A DNA stretch of 64,000 nucleotides from Roseobacter sp. CCS2 (GTDB lineage: Bacteria; Pseudomonadota; Alphaproteobacteria; Rhodobacterales; Rhodobacteraceae), in the NCBI RefSeq assembly GCF_000169435.1, contig NZ_AAYB01000003.1, positions 186,001 through 250,000 on the forward strand, given 5' to 3'. Numbering within the stretch: position 1 is the stretch's first letter; each line of letters opens with the position of its first letter. Position numbers and translations under genes: made by a program. A model generated the notes under the pieces. That model was not told the origin of the DNA. It did no database searches and saw only the letters and a list, made by a program, of their open reading frames with translations. Positions 41,335 through 50,466 of this stretch are shown piece after piece.

Positions 41335-42186
41335 TTAGGCCAGAAGAACCCCTTCCATCACCCGCACCGCATGCCCGCTGATGGTCACAGGCACCGGATT
41401 GGCATGTTTTGTCGTGGCTGTGATGTCGGATGGCCGCCCCATGGCTTCGCCTTGCACGATATGCAGGGTCAGGTTCTGGCCTAAGGTTTCAGTCAGCAAT
41501 GCCGCCAATGCCGCTGATGCGCTTCCCGTGGCGGGATCTTCGGGGATATTATCGATGGGCGCGAACATCCGCGCGTCGATCTGCATGCCGTCACGCACGT
41601 AAGCGAATATCGCGAAATCAAAGCCTGCCGGGTATTTTGTGGCACCTTCGCGGATATGCTCCAATGACGGGACGCAGGCGGTCAGATCATCTTTGTGCCG
41701 CAGTTCGACCAATACGAAGGGAAGCCCGACACTGGCCTGCACAGGTGCATGCGTCGTTGTGACAATCGCGTCATCAGGCACACCCAATGCCGCCGCGATC
41801 AACTGTGTGTCTGGTTGCGCCAGTCGTTCAAGCGGTGCAGCGATGGTAAATGCCGCTTTGCCGTCTTCAAAAACGCATGGCACAGACCCGACGCCAAGTT
41901 CAAGGATCATCGCGCCGTTATGGCCTTCATCGCGCAGGGCGGTGGCTGTGCCGATGGTGGGGTGCCCTGCAAAAGGGATTTCCATGGTCGGTGTAAAAAT
42001 ACGAACCTTGGCGGTATGGTCCGGGTTATGTGGCGGATAGACAAAGGTCACTTCCGACAAGTTGAATTCGCGCGCAATGCTTTGCAGTTTGTCTTCTGCG
42101 ATGCTTGTTGCATCAGGAAAGACCGCCAGTGGATTGCCGCCAAAGGCCGTTTCGGTAAAGACGTCATAGACAAAATAGGTCGACAT
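41335..42186 (-). CDS. PhzF family isomerase
   Basis: A 283-residue two-domain protein of the PhzF/diaminopimelate-epimerase fold. The N-terminal signature YFVYDVFTETAFGGNPLAVF holds the conserved region after the first strand. A catalytic-type Glu lies in FNLSEVTFVYPP (about residue 44). PFAGHPTIGTA (about 70-80) and EDPATGSASAALAALL near the C-terminus are family blocks. PhzF makes phenazines, but most relatives, including this one with no phenazine genes nearby, have unknown substrates. The start at 42186 is the conserved one. Confidence 0.88.
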   Translation of the reverse strand: MSTYFVYDVFTETAFGGNPLAVFPDATSIAEDKLQSIAREFNLSEVTFVYPPHNPDHTAKVRIFTPTMEIPFAGHPTIGTATALRDEGHNGAMILELGVGSVPCVFEDGKAAFTIAAPLERLAQPDTQLIAAALGVPDDAIVTTTHAPVQASVGLPFVLVELRHKDDLTACVPSLEHIREGATKYPAGFDFAIFAYVRDGMQIDARMFAPIDNIPEDPATGSASAALAALLTETLGQNLTLHIVQGEAMGRPSDITATTKHANPVPVTISGHAVRVMEGVLLA

Positions 42187-42261
42187 TGCTGGGCCTGTGT
42201 TCTTGGGCGCTTTCCTTGCAACTTCAGGCATGGGCGCGGTTAGCGCAACCGTATTTGTGCG

Positions 42262-43083
42262 TCACCTCGCACACCCGGGAAGACGCAACCATGTCCCACC
42301 CAACGGGCGGACCCGTGCGCCTGTGCCGATCTTGAACCGGGCAAGGCCTGGGGCGGTGTCCGTGTCCACCAGACCAAGGTCCAACCTTTCAAAACCACGA
42401 TCTGCAAAGTGATCTGCGGCATGGGTGATCATCCTGTGATGCGCCGAAAGCGCCCGCCCACGCGCGTTGGTCCATCCAATGTGATAGGTCGCAACGGGTG
42501 CATGCAACAAAAACAACATGCCCGCGATTGGCGTATCGGCCTCATAGGCGATCAGCACGCGGACATCCTTTAGTGCAACCGTTGCATAGGCATTGATCAG
42601 GTCATGGGGCAGCCCGCGAAACCGCTTGATGCGTTGTTGCGCAAGGTCCGCAAGCAAAAGCCACGCATGTGTATTGAGGTTGTAGCGCTGTTCCGCCAGA
42701 AAAAGCGGCGCTAACTGCGCCTTTCGCAAAGCATGACGCCACTTGGGTTTCATCGCAGCGATGCGATCATCAGCGCTTGTTGTCAGGTCAAGTTCGGCAA
42801 CATAGGCATTGGTCATCAGCCGGCGAAACCCGGCCGCGCGCAAGGCCGCGTCTTGTGGCGCATCCGCGTTGATCATCCGCAGATTTGCGCCTTTCAACGC
42901 GTCCCAATGCTGGTCGCCGTGCCAGACCGGCCCGCGCGACGCCATACGCTGCCCGAATTGCCGCACAGTCAAAACTGGCGCAGCACCCGCCACATCGACA
43001 AACGCCACCGACCGGCCCAACCGCCGCAGCGCTGCGGCAAAATAAGGGTGTTGTTGCAAGGGCAGGGACACTTCAGATTTCAT
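42262..43083 (-). CDS. GNAT/FemAB-type acyltransferase
   Basis: A 273-residue protein with the form of the Acetyltransf_6/FemAB-like group. The central part has MKPKWRHALRKAQLAP (about 110-125), typical of aminoacyl or acyl transferases acting on glycans or lipids, followed by a GNAT-like domain (AYEADTPIAGMLFLLHAPVATYHIGWTN). The C-terminus, DLGLVDTDTAPGLARFKIGTGARVRPLGGTW, is also characteristic. The acceptor is unknown. It is a single gene between phzF and a small membrane ORF on the other strand. Confidence 0.72.
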   Translation of the reverse strand: MKSEVSLPLQQHPYFAAALRRLGRSVAFVDVAGAAPVLTVRQFGQRMASRGPVWHGDQHWDALKGANLRMINADAPQDAALRAAGFRRLMTNAYVAELDLTTSADDRIAAMKPKWRHALRKAQLAPLFLAEQRYNLNTHAWLLLADLAQQRIKRFRGLPHDLINAYATVALKDVRVLIAYEADTPIAGMLFLLHAPVATYHIGWTNARGRALSAHHRMITHAADHFADRGFERLDLGLVDTDTAPGLARFKIGTGARVRPLGGTWLRLPGCAR

Positions 43084-43128
43084 TGCCCCGTTAAGCCATT
43101 TGAAACCTAAACGCGGGTTAATGAAGCT

Positions 43129-43269
43129 ATGAAAAAGCGAAACAACTCTGTCTCTGGCGTTCAGGCGCCAGCCCCCCGACCAACACCCCTTGGGGCCGCG
43201 CTTGTTGCGGTGATCATGACATTTCCGGTCGCTGTGACGATCCTGTTTGTAGACTTGCTGTTGCTTTAG
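43129..43269 (+). CDS. Putative 46-residue single-pass membrane protein
   Basis: A short frame beginning [17 protein letters not shown] with a basic N-terminus followed by one strong transmembrane segment ([30 protein letters not shown], residues about 23-46) that runs to the end. It diverges from the acyltransferase gene and overlaps the 3' end of tyrS by 4 bp. Upstream purines (GAAG) are only a weak ribosome-binding site. The inside-positive topology supports a real small protein; no function can be given. Confidence 0.45.
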   Translation: MKKRNNSVSGVQAPAPRPTPLGAALVAVIMTFPVAVTILFVDLLLL

Positions 43270-44516
43270 CCCAATTGCACCAGCGCATGTCGTTTTTTGC
43301 CCGCGCTAAGTTTAATCGGCGTGGACAAAGCGTCAGCGTCGATCATCATCCCGGCTTCGTGCAGCGGCGCGTCGTTCAGTTTGGCCCCATTTTCGGCAAT
43401 CAGGCGTTTGGCCTCTTTGCCGCTTTTGGCAAGGCCAGATTTGACGATCAATTGAACAATGGAAATACCGTCGCCCAGATCATCGGCGCTAAGGGTCAGG
43501 GTTGGCAGGTCATCGCCAACGCCGCCTTTCTCAAAGACTTCGCGCGCCGTCGCCTCAGCCGCTTGCGCAGCCGCCGCACCATGCAGCAGGGTTGTGACCT
43601 CATTGGCCAGAATGATCTTGGCTGCGTTGATGTCAGACCCTTCCAGCGCGCCAAGGCGCTCGCATTCTTCGATCGGCAGCTCTGTATAAAGCTTAAGGAA
43701 ACGGCCCGTGTCGGCATCGGTTGTGTTCCGCCAGAACTGCCAGAATTCATAAGGCGCGCACATATCAGCGTTCAGCCAGACAGCACCTGACTGTGACTTG
43801 CCCATCTTCTTGCCGTCGCTTGTGGTCAGCAAAGGTGAGGTCAATCCATAAATCTCTTGATCCAGCACACGACGGGTCAGGTCGATCCCGTTGACGATGT
43901 TACCCCACTGATCAGACCCGCCCATTTGCAGCAAACAGCCATAGCGGCGGTTCAGCTCTAAAAAGTCATAAGCCTGCAAAATCATGTAGTTGAATTCAAG
44001 AAATGACAGCGACTGTTCGCGGTCCAGCCGGGACTTCACGCTTTCAAACGACAGCATCCTGTTGATCGAAAAATGCCGCCCGATGTCGCGCAGGAAATCA
44101 AGATAGTTCAGACCATCCAGCCATTCTGCATTGTTGATCATCAGCGCGTCGGTTGGCGCGTCGCCATAGGTCAGATATGCCGAAAACACCTGTTTGATGC
44201 CGGCGATATTGTCATCAATCTGATCTGGCCCCAGCAAAGGGCGTTCGTCCGCGCGGAAAGACGGATCGCCAACTTTGGTCGTCCCGCCACCCATCAGCGT
44301 GATCGGCTTGTGGCCTGTCTTTTGCAGCCAGCGCATCATCATAATCTGGATCAGCGATCCGACGTGCAGTGATTTGGCTGTTGCATCGAACCCGATGTAA
44401 GCGGGCACAACGCCTTTGCTCAACGCCTCGTCCAGCCCTTGGTAATCCGTACAGTCGGCCAAAAAGCCGCGTGTCATCATGACATTCATGAAATCGGATT
44501 TGGGGTGGTAGGTCAT
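43266..44516 (-). CDS. tyrS: Tyrosine--tRNA ligase
   Basis: Class I aminoacyl-tRNA synthetase of 416 residues. The ATP-site motif is LHVGSL (HIGH equivalent, about residue 48), Tyr-binding blocks are [10 protein letters not shown] and [12 protein letters not shown], and the KMSKS loop is GKKMGKS. A C-terminal S4-like domain is seen in the last 60 residues ([21 protein letters not shown]). The start at 44516 is the conserved [13 protein letters not shown]. It is divergent from anmK across 63 bp. Confidence 0.96.
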   Translation of the reverse strand: MTYHPKSDFMNVMMTRGFLADCTDYQGLDEALSKGVVPAYIGFDATAKSLHVGSLIQIMMMRWLQKTGHKPITLMGGGTTKVGDPSFRADERPLLGPDQIDDNIAGIKQVFSAYLTYGDAPTDALMINNAEWLDGLNYLDFLRDIGRHFSINRMLSFESVKSRLDREQSLSFLEFNYMILQAYDFLELNRRYGCLLQMGGSDQWGNIVNGIDLTRRVLDQEIYGLTSPLLTTSDGKKMGKSQSGAVWLNADMCAPYEFWQFWRNTTDADTGRFLKLYTELPIEECERLGALEGSDINAAKIILANEVTTLLHGAAAAQAAEATAREVFEKGGVGDDLPTLTLSADDLGDGISIVQLIVKSGLAKSGKEAKRLIAENGAKLNDAPLHEAGMMIDADALSTPIKLSAGKKRHALVQLG

Positions 44517-44579
44517 TGGCTTGTTCCCGGCGTTATCTTGCTGCACTCTATAGTCAGGACAAAGCCTTAGGGAAAGCGG

Positions 44580-45686
44580 ATGTTGCAGACAGGTGTAGTG
44601 ACAGCTTTGGGAACGATGTCCGGCACGTCGCTTGATGGCGTGGATGCGGCAGTTTTGCAGACGGATGGTGTAATCATTCACGGTTTTGGTCCGTCAGATT
44701 ACCGCGCCTATACGCAAGAAGAGCAGCAAGCGTTGAAAGCGCATTTGGGCCGTTGGCAGGATGAGGATATCGCGAAAGCCGCACATATCGTCGAAGCCGC
44801 GCATATTGCGGTGATGCAGCGGTTCGAAGGCATCGACGTCGCTGGATTTCATGGGCAGACACTCGCACATGATCCCGGCGGGCGCGGAACGCATCAATGC
44901 GGCGATGGTCATCGGGTGGCCGAAATGCTGGGTTATCCGGTCGCTTGGGATTTTCGCACTGCTGATGTGGCCGCTGGCGGGCAGGGCGCGCCGTTGGCGC
45001 CGTTTTATCATTTTGCCCTTGCGAAATGGATCAAGGCCGATGCGCCTATTGCATTTCTTAATCTTGGCGGGGTTGGCAACATCACCTGGGTTGACCCGGC
45101 TTGCGATGATCCGGCTGATCCTGCTGCATTGTTGGCTTTTGATACCGGGCCCGCAAATGCGCCTATGAACGACCTGATGCTCGCAAGGCGGGGGGCGAGC
45201 CATGACGCAGGGGGCGTGCTGGCGGCGCAGGGGCGCGCTGATGCCGATATTCTGGCTGCTTTCATGGACCACCCTTATTTCGCCCGACCAGTGCCAAAGT
45301 CGCTTGATCGTGATGCTTTTAAGGGCCTGTCACACGCCGTAAAGGATTTAACCGATGCAGATGCGCTGGCGACGCTGGCACAAGCGGTTGTACAAAGTGT
45401 GGCGGCTGCCTGTCAGCGCTGCCCGACGATGCCGCAAAGGCTGCTGGTTACAGGCGGCGGGCGTCACAATACAACGCTGATGTCGGCTTTGGCTGACGCG
45501 CTATCATGCGATGTCGCCCCTGTTGAAGCCGTCGGTTTGGACGGTGACATGATTGAGGCGCAGGCCTTTGCATTTCTGGCTGTCAGAGTGGCGCGCGGCC
45601 TAGCTGTTTCAAGCCCACAAACCACCGGCGTTCCCCGGCCTATGACCGGTGGGCACGTTGCGCCCGGTTTCAAGACCGCCAGCTAA
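44580..45686 (+). CDS. anmK: Anhydro-N-acetylmuramic acid kinase
   Basis: Recycles murein: phosphorylates 1,6-anhydro-MurNAc to MurNAc-6-phosphate. The 368-residue ASKHA-fold protein has the ATP-binding start [22 protein letters not shown] (about 9-30), the active-site block [20 protein letters not shown] (about 122-141), [12 protein letters not shown] and the [10 protein letters not shown] adenosine motif near residue 290. It lies divergent to tyrS. No other murein-recycling gene is adjacent. Confidence 0.95.
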   Translation: MLQTGVVTALGTMSGTSLDGVDAAVLQTDGVIIHGFGPSDYRAYTQEEQQALKAHLGRWQDEDIAKAAHIVEAAHIAVMQRFEGIDVAGFHGQTLAHDPGGRGTHQCGDGHRVAEMLGYPVAWDFRTADVAAGGQGAPLAPFYHFALAKWIKADAPIAFLNLGGVGNITWVDPACDDPADPAALLAFDTGPANAPMNDLMLARRGASHDAGGVLAAQGRADADILAAFMDHPYFARPVPKSLDRDAFKGLSHAVKDLTDADALATLAQAVVQSVAAACQRCPTMPQRLLVTGGGRHNTTLMSALADALSCDVAPVEAVGLDGDMIEAQAFAFLAVRVARGLAVSSPQTTGVPRPMTGGHVAPGFKTAS

Positions 45687-45900
45687 ATTCCCCAAATTGG
45701 GCGCTAAAACCTGCCTATTCGTGCACAATCACGCCGATTTGATGTAATTGTATCAATTGTAAGCGATGATTAGCCTACGTTTCACGATGCGCTCCGCTCG
45801 TTCCCGCCGATGAAATTCACACCAGCGTGATACCTATGGAACCTTTCAAAAGAGTTGTCAGTTATGCCTTACACGACAACCCGAATTAACGGAGATAAAA
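45687..45900. promoter_or_regulatory. Upstream region of the outer-membrane protein gene
   Basis: This 214-bp AT-richer stretch holds two inverted repeats: AATTG-TAT-CAATT at 45746-45758 and GTTGTC/GACAAC at 45854-45880 (6-bp stem, 15-nt loop) in the probable 5' UTR, just before the ribosome-binding site GGAG at 45890. No clear -35/-10 pair was found. It probably holds the promoter of the gene at 45901. Confidence 0.4.
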
Positions 45901-46518
45901 ATGAATACGACATTAAAATTCGCCCGCACGAGCATGTTGGCCGCACCCGTAGCTTTGGCTGCAGGTATGGTATCAGCTGGCGGTATGTCAGAACCTGTCG
46001 CAGCACCTGCGCCAGTTGTAGTTGCGCCAGCACCAGTTGCCGTCGGCAGTGATTGGACCGGCTTTTATGCTGGTGCGCAGTTGGGATATGGCGTTGTCGA
46101 AGCTGATGCTTTGAGTGATGACGGCGAAGACCTGACTTATGGCGCACACGCCGGTTACCTTTATGACTTCGGTTCTTGGGTTCTGGGCGGTGAGCTTGAC
46201 CTTGATGGCACCGAGATTTCACAAGACGGTATCGACGTTGACACGGTAACACGTGCCAAGCTGCGCTTGGGCTATGACGCAGGTGATTTCCTGCCTTACA
46301 TCACTGGTGGTGTGGCGCAACTGCGTACCTCTTCCGATGACGACACCTTTGACGGCGACGATACAGGTGGTTTCGCCGGTCTTGGTCTTGAGTACCGTGT
46401 CAGCCCGACCATTCGTGTCGGCGGCGAAGTGCTACAGCACCAGTTTGAGGACTATAACGGTTCCGGTGAAGACATCGACGCACGTACAATCGCTGCGCGC
46501 GTTTCGTTCCAGTTCTAA
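45901..46518 (+). CDS. Outer-membrane beta-barrel protein
   Basis: A 205-residue protein with a signal peptide (to about residue 26, ending GMVSA), a short Pro/Ala/Val-rich linker and an eight-strand-like barrel. The domain start DWTGFYAGAQLGYGVVEAD is the OmpA/Omp25-like porin-family motif, alternating amphipathic strands follow and the C-terminal residue is Phe (ARVSFQF), as required for BAM-dependent insertion. GGAG precedes the start and a strong terminator follows, so it is an independent, probably highly expressed gene. Confidence 0.88.
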   Translation: MNTTLKFARTSMLAAPVALAAGMVSAGGMSEPVAAPAPVVVAPAPVAVGSDWTGFYAGAQLGYGVVEADALSDDGEDLTYGAHAGYLYDFGSWVLGGELDLDGTEISQDGIDVDTVTRAKLRLGYDAGDFLPYITGGVAQLRTSSDDDTFDGDDTGGFAGLGLEYRVSPTIRVGGEVLQHQFEDYNGSGEDIDARTIAARVSFQF

Positions 46519-46588
46519 ACCGACGAATATATAAGCATCCCGCCGCACTGTCCCTTCCCCAAAAAATCAATGCAAGGGATGCTTATTT

Positions 46589-46622
46589 GGGGCCTGTCAC
46601 CGCACTGACAGGCCCCTCTTTT
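46589..46622 (+). terminator. Intrinsic terminator of the outer-membrane protein gene
   Basis: GGGGCCTGTC and GACAGGCCCC form a perfect 10-bp stem with an 8-nt loop, followed by TCTTTTA. It touches the stop of the convergent PEP-mutase-like gene. Confidence 0.88.
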
Positions 46623-47430
46623 ATGTCAGCAGGTCATCTATAATATCGCCACTGATGCCATTCTTAAGTGTGGAAAAATCGCCGGATTCTATCATCGCCT
46701 GTGCCGCATCATGAATTGCGCGATGCGTGATCCGCGCCAAAGCACCCCCGACCGAAAGCCGGGCCACACCGGCAGCCGCAAAAGCGGCCTGCGTTTGTGT
46801 GGTGTAAGGTCCTGCGACCAAAGCGTTTACCGGTGCCGTTGTACTTGCACAGATCCGCGCCAAGGCGTCCATATCGGGTGGTAGCGGGGCATAAAGACAA
46901 TCGGCCCCAGCGGCCTCGAACGCCTGCAAGCGGCGGATCGCTTCTTCGGTATCGTAGGCTTTGGTCATGATGCCATCGGCGCGGGCCGTTAGCATAAAAT
47001 CATGTGGCAAGGCGCGTGCTGTCGCAGCGGCTGCACGGATGCGTTCGACAGAGAGATCAAAGTCATAGGCCTGCGGCGATGGCAAGGCGATGTCTTCGAT
47101 GCAAATGCCCGCAAGCCCGACCTCAGCCGCCAAACGCACTGTTTCTGCGCAGGTGTCGGGATCATCCCCAAACCCATTTTCAAAATCACCTTGTACGGGG
47201 ACCGACACAACCGACACAATTTCAGCGGCATGTGTCAGCGCCTCATCCCGGGTTACGGTGCCACCATCGGGCCGTCCCATTGTAAAGGCATGTGCCGCAG
47301 ATGATGTTGCCAGCGCTTTGGCCCCCATCGCGGCCATCATCTTGGCCGATCCGCGGTCCCAGACATTTACCATCAAAAAGGGGTCGCCTTTGACGTGAAG
47401 GGCACGAAACTGTGCTGCGATATCTGTCAT
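46621..47430 (-). CDS. Isocitrate lyase/PEP mutase family protein
   Basis: A 269-residue TIM-barrel protein. Family blocks include the metal-binding acidic strands (VQGDFENGFGDDPDT, about residues 78-92, and ICIEDIALP, about 112-120), the N-terminal FLMVNVWDRGSAKMMAAMGAKALATSSAA, and MLTARADGI. It lacks the KKCGH signature of true isocitrate lyase and is closer to the group that includes oxaloacetate decarboxylases and methylisocitrate-lyase-like enzymes. The substrate is unknown. It lies 18 bp after the aminotransferase gene and is probably cotranscribed. Confidence 0.85.
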   Translation of the reverse strand: MTDIAAQFRALHVKGDPFLMVNVWDRGSAKMMAAMGAKALATSSAAHAFTMGRPDGGTVTRDEALTHAAEIVSVVSVPVQGDFENGFGDDPDTCAETVRLAAEVGLAGICIEDIALPSPQAYDFDLSVERIRAAAATARALPHDFMLTARADGIMTKAYDTEEAIRRLQAFEAAGADCLYAPLPPDMDALARICASTTAPVNALVAGPYTTQTQAAFAAAGVARLSVGGALARITHRAIHDAAQAMIESGDFSTLKNGISGDIIDDLLT

Positions 47431-47448
47431 ATGTGTTTCCTTTACGTC

Positions 47449-48633
47449 TTAGTCCGATGTCTGACTGGCCTTGGCGCTGGCAAAGGCTATCAGCCGTGAA
47501 AGGGCATCGACATATTTGTCGTCCGCAATAGTCATCGCGACCCGCACATGTCCGGCGGCAGCTTGTCCGAAACTTTCGCCCGGCATCACGGCGATCTGCT
47601 CTGCGTCCAATAGCGCGTTGGCAAAACCTTCGCCGCTCATCCCTGTCGCGCGCATATCCAGCATGACGTACATCGCCCCTTGCGCGGGCACGGCACGCAC
47701 CAGATTTTGCCCTTCAAGGGCCTGCATTGTCAGCATGCGTCTGCGACGGAACGGTGCCGCGACGGCCTCTTCCACGGCATCCCCTTGGTTCAACGCAAAA
47801 TCCGCGGCATCCTGAATAAATCCAGGCACGCCATAAGTCGTATGGGTGGCAAGGTTGATGAGCTGGTCAATCGCACCCTCTGGTCCGCAAATCCAGCCTA
47901 CCCGGCTGCCGGTCATTGCGTGGCTTTTCGACATAGATCCGACAACGAGTGTGCGTTCGGCCATGCCGGGCAGGCTGCGCGGGCTGATATGGGTGCCGTC
48001 CCAGACTTGCGTGTCGTAAACTTCGTCCGAGATTAGCCAAAGGTCATTTGTGATGCACGCATCACAGATCGCTTGCAAGGTTTGCGCGGAATAGACGACG
48101 CCGGTCGGGTTATTTGGCGTATTGACGAGCAGTGATGTGGCCCCTGCTGTCGTTTCAATCAGCGCCTTGCACGTTGGTTGAAACGCGGTGTCTGGTGTTG
48201 TGATCAACGCTTTTGGCACGGCACTTGAGCCACGGATTGTGCCGGGGTAGGTTGCGTAATAGGGATCAATATAAACCGCCGTATCACCGGGATCGCAAAC
48301 AGCGGTATGGGCTGCGAAAAGGGCGGCCTGTCCGCCGGGTGTGATCAGGATGTTATCGGCCGTTGTTGGCACACCGGTACGCGATGCAATCCGTGCCGCA
48401 ACGGTTTTGCGCAAATCATGGGTGCCCGGCACCATGGCATAGCCTGTGTGCCCACCCACAGCCGCAGCATGCATCGCGCCCAGAATATCGGGGCTGGTGC
48501 GGATATCATGCTCTCCGATAGTCAGTTCCGTGACGGGAACACCGTCAGCGATCATGCGCCGCGCTTTGTAAAAAACGTCCCAGCCGTCAGAGCCGCCGCC
48601 GGTGATATGTGTGATGCGATGCGAAAGTTTCAT
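47449..48633 (-). CDS. Pyridoxal-phosphate aminotransferase, class I/II
   Basis: A 394-residue fold-type I enzyme distinct from the one at 24 kb. It has TPNNPTGVVYS (about 170-180), SDEVYDTQVW and the PLP-lysine loop GSMSKSHAMTGSRVGW (Lys about 235), with HVRVAMT carrying the C-terminal carboxylate-binding Arg. It resembles AruH-type arginine:pyruvate and related aminotransferases, but the substrate is not certain. It is upstream of the PEP-mutase-like gene in the same direction, so the two may serve one catabolic step pair. Confidence 0.87.
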   Translation of the reverse strand: MKLSHRITHITGGGSDGWDVFYKARRMIADGVPVTELTIGEHDIRTSPDILGAMHAAAVGGHTGYAMVPGTHDLRKTVAARIASRTGVPTTADNILITPGGQAALFAAHTAVCDPGDTAVYIDPYYATYPGTIRGSSAVPKALITTPDTAFQPTCKALIETTAGATSLLVNTPNNPTGVVYSAQTLQAICDACITNDLWLISDEVYDTQVWDGTHISPRSLPGMAERTLVVGSMSKSHAMTGSRVGWICGPEGAIDQLINLATHTTYGVPGFIQDAADFALNQGDAVEEAVAAPFRRRRMLTMQALEGQNLVRAVPAQGAMYVMLDMRATGMSGEGFANALLDAEQIAVMPGESFGQAAAGHVRVAMTIADDKYVDALSRLIAFASAKASQTSD

Positions 48634-48666
48634 AAAGAGCAGGGGAACGGCGGATGAAGGACGAAG

Positions 48667-49110
48667 TCAAGTGGTTGTCGCCTTGAGGTTTCGCGGGCCG
48701 GGGCCTTCGACACTTTTTACATCCGCTGGATTATACAGCGCGCATGATTTCAGGCTCAGGCACCCACAGCCGATGCAGCCATCCAGCTTATCACGCAGGT
48801 CTTCGAGTGCCGCGATCCGCGCATCAATATCTTGGCGAAACGCTTTGCTAATCCGGGTCCAATCGGCCTTGGATGGGGCCTTGTGATCGGGCAGGCGGCG
48901 CAGGTGCGGCGCGATTTCTGACAGGCTGAACCCCAGCTTTTGCGCTGCCATCACAAAGGACAACCGCCGAATGTCCGGACGCCCGTAACGCCGATGACCA
49001 CCCTTGTTACGCAGGGGTTTCACGATGTCATGGGTTTCATAAAACCGAATGGCCGAAACGGCTAGTCCGGTCCTGTCTGCCAACTCTCCGATGGTTAATC
49101 CTTGTGACAT
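48667..49110 (-). CDS. soxR: Redox-sensing MerR-family activator SoxR
   Basis: A 147-residue dimeric activator with a [2Fe-2S] cluster, which senses redox-cycling compounds. The MerR-type helix-turn-helix is at residues about 4-45 (LTIGELADRTGLAVSAIRFYE) and a dimer helix follows. The cluster motif CIGCGCLSLKSC has Cys 112, 115, 117 and 123, exactly the SoxR spacing. A nearly perfect SoxR box sits 18-33 bp upstream, between it and a divergent small gene plus VOC gene. No soxS is present, so it probably activates those neighbours directly. Confidence 0.95.
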   Translation of the reverse strand: MSQGLTIGELADRTGLAVSAIRFYETHDIVKPLRNKGGHRRYGRPDIRRLSFVMAAQKLGFSLSEIAPHLRRLPDHKAPSKADWTRISKAFRQDIDARIAALEDLRDKLDGCIGCGCLSLKSCALYNPADVKSVEGPGPRNLKATTT

Positions 49111-49126
49111 GTAAATTAGCCCTTGA

Positions 49127-49144
49127 TCTCAAGTTAACTTGAGG
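49127..49144. promoter_or_regulatory. SoxR operator (SoxR box)
   Basis: TCTCAAGTTAACTTGAGG differs from the E. coli soxS operator (CCTCAAGTTAACTTGAGG, from memory) at one base; the inner 16 bp are a perfect palindrome. It overlaps a TTGATC (-35-like) element at 49123, consistent with the elongated spacer promoters that MerR-family activators twist into register. It lies 44 bp upstream of the small gene at 49188. Confidence 0.9.
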
Positions 49145-49187
49145 AATGAAAACAGATTCGAGATGAATTTGATAGAGGAGAAAATCC

Positions 49188-49364
49188 ATGTCCAAACACA
49201 GCACAACCCGCTACTGCGCCGACCCGCAGGCGCTTTCCGCGATGAAACGCGACGGGATGGCGTGGGGGCATGATCTGGACTGCGGTTGCTTTCACGATGT
49301 GGCCCGCAGCACCAAACCTGGCCCTATTGCCCGCATTTTTGCATCCCTGAAAAGAAGGACATGA
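49188..49364 (+). CDS. Small Cys-containing protein, first gene downstream of the SoxR box
   Basis: A 58-residue frame, MSKHSTTRYCADPQALSAM..., with three cysteines (positions 10, 33 and 35; the last two form a CGC motif in LDCGCFHDVARS). A GAGGAG ribosome-binding site precedes the start by six bases. It is not recognised as a known family. It begins in the SoxR-controlled divergent region and ends 3 bp before the VOC gene, so both are likely SoxR targets. A metal-, thiol- or drug-binding function is possible but unsupported. Confidence 0.65.
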   Translation: MSKHSTTRYCADPQALSAMKRDGMAWGHDLDCGCFHDVARSTKPGPIARIFASLKRRT

Positions 49365-49367
49365 CCC

Positions 49368-49763
49368 GTGGCACATCTTGAACACGTCAACATCACAGTA
49401 TCGAACCCCAAAAAGACCGCAGATATGCTGGTTGATCTTTTCGGCTGGCATATCCGGTGGGAAGGGGCCGCCAAGAATGCGGGCCATACCGTGCATGTCG
49501 GCAGTGACGATAGCTATGTCGCTGTCTATTCCGGGCCTGATCCTGCGCAAACCATGCCAAAACAAGATGCCAGCTATCATACGCGGGGCGGGTTGAACCA
49601 CTTGGGCGTTGTTGTGGATGACCTTGATGCCGTAGAGGCCAAGGTGAAAAAGCACGGTTTCACACCCCACAGCCATGCTGATTATGAACCGGGTCGGCGG
49701 TTTTACTTTCATGACGCGGACGGGATCGAGGTTGAGGTGGTAAGCTACGCCGCGCCGATCTGA
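49368..49763 (+). CDS. VOC family (glyoxalase/bleomycin resistance-like) protein
   Basis: A 131-residue vicinal-oxygen-chelate protein with two betaalphabetabetabeta repeats. The N-terminal MAHLEHVNITVSNPKKTADMLVDLFGWHIRWEG and the second-repeat GGLNHLGVVVDDLDAVEAKVKKHGF are typical, with potential metal ligands at His6, His77 or nearby and the terminal EVEVVSY. It starts with GTG at 49368 three bases after the small gene. As a SoxR-linked gene it may detoxify or bind a redox-active molecule. It overlaps the convergent YjbR gene by 19 bp. Confidence 0.85.
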   Translation: MAHLEHVNITVSNPKKTADMLVDLFGWHIRWEGAAKNAGHTVHVGSDDSYVAVYSGPDPAQTMPKQDASYHTRGGLNHLGVVVDDLDAVEAKVKKHGFTPHSHADYEPGRRFYFHDADGIEVEVVSYAAPI

Positions 49764-50083
49764 TCGCGCATCTTCTTCGGCAGCGCCCGATAGATGATGT
49801 CATAGGATACCCCGATCCTGTGGCGCAGTTCATCTTTGGCGCTGTCAAAGGGGACCAACACCCAGCTTTTGTGAAAATAGGGGGCTTTGGTCGCCGCACC
49901 TGCATCAATCAGCATTGCCGCGGTTTCAACACTATCGGTTTTCAGGCAAACACCATCAATGCGGTCGCCAAAGCAGGCAAACATCTTGCCGCCGACCTTC
50001 CAGCTGTCCAATTCCGTTGTCGGATCAGCCGCTACGGCGCCGGGACGTTCAGCGCAGATTTGATTGACGAGGTTACGTGACAC
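49745..50083 (-). CDS. MmcQ/YjbR family DNA-binding-like protein
   Basis: A 112-residue protein if it starts at the GTG at 50083 (MSRNLVNQICAERPGAVAADPTTE...), which matches the family's N-terminus; a GTG at 50140 would add 19 unusual residues. Family features are WKVGGKMFACFG (about 27-38), the central VCLKTD and the KSWVLVPFD and SYDIIYRALPKK blocks. YjbR proteins have a double-wing fold like MotA and are of unknown function. The 3' end overlaps the VOC gene. Confidence 0.8.
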   Translation of the reverse strand: MSRNLVNQICAERPGAVAADPTTELDSWKVGGKMFACFGDRIDGVCLKTDSVETAAMLIDAGAATKAPYFHKSWVLVPFDSAKDELRHRIGVSYDIIYRALPKKMRDQIGAA

Positions 50084-50466
50084 AGGACGAGAATGGCGGA
50101 CAAAGCCTGTGCTGGCAAGGCGTCCAGGGCCTTGAACCACTGGATAAACAGGAGGGCACTCAAGGGCGTTCTAACCAAACGGCGTTAGGCCAATGCTGAC
50201 GGGTCGTTACCCTAAACGTTCAGGTGACCGATACTGTTGGCATTCATGAAACAGCGGCCCAATTCCCGTTGGATTGCGCCAATGCCTCTTTGCAATGGTG
50301 TTGGTGCTTTACGCCAAATGCACCATTTTGACCTAAAAAGGGCTATAATACGGGCCAGACTTGCCACGATATATAGCAACAAAGCTTGAAACGATATGCG
50401 GTTACACGGTATCGCATGATAGAAATCGGCGTCTGAAAACAGACGACGTGTAGTAGGAGTATTGGT
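50084..50466. other. 383-bp intergenic stretch without a gene
   Basis: No coding frame of interest was seen. It holds a perfect TATAAT at 50344-50349 without a well-placed -35, a small hairpin GTCT-GAAAAC-AGAC at 50431-50444, and AGGAG at 50455-50459 serving the Hint gene at 50467. It probably includes that gene's promoter. Confidence 0.4.

Noticed and set aside
50344-50349. Perfect TATAAT upstream of the Hint gene
   Set aside because: The only TTGAC-like element is 10 bp away, too close for a sigma-70 promoter, so I list it only within the intergenic entry.
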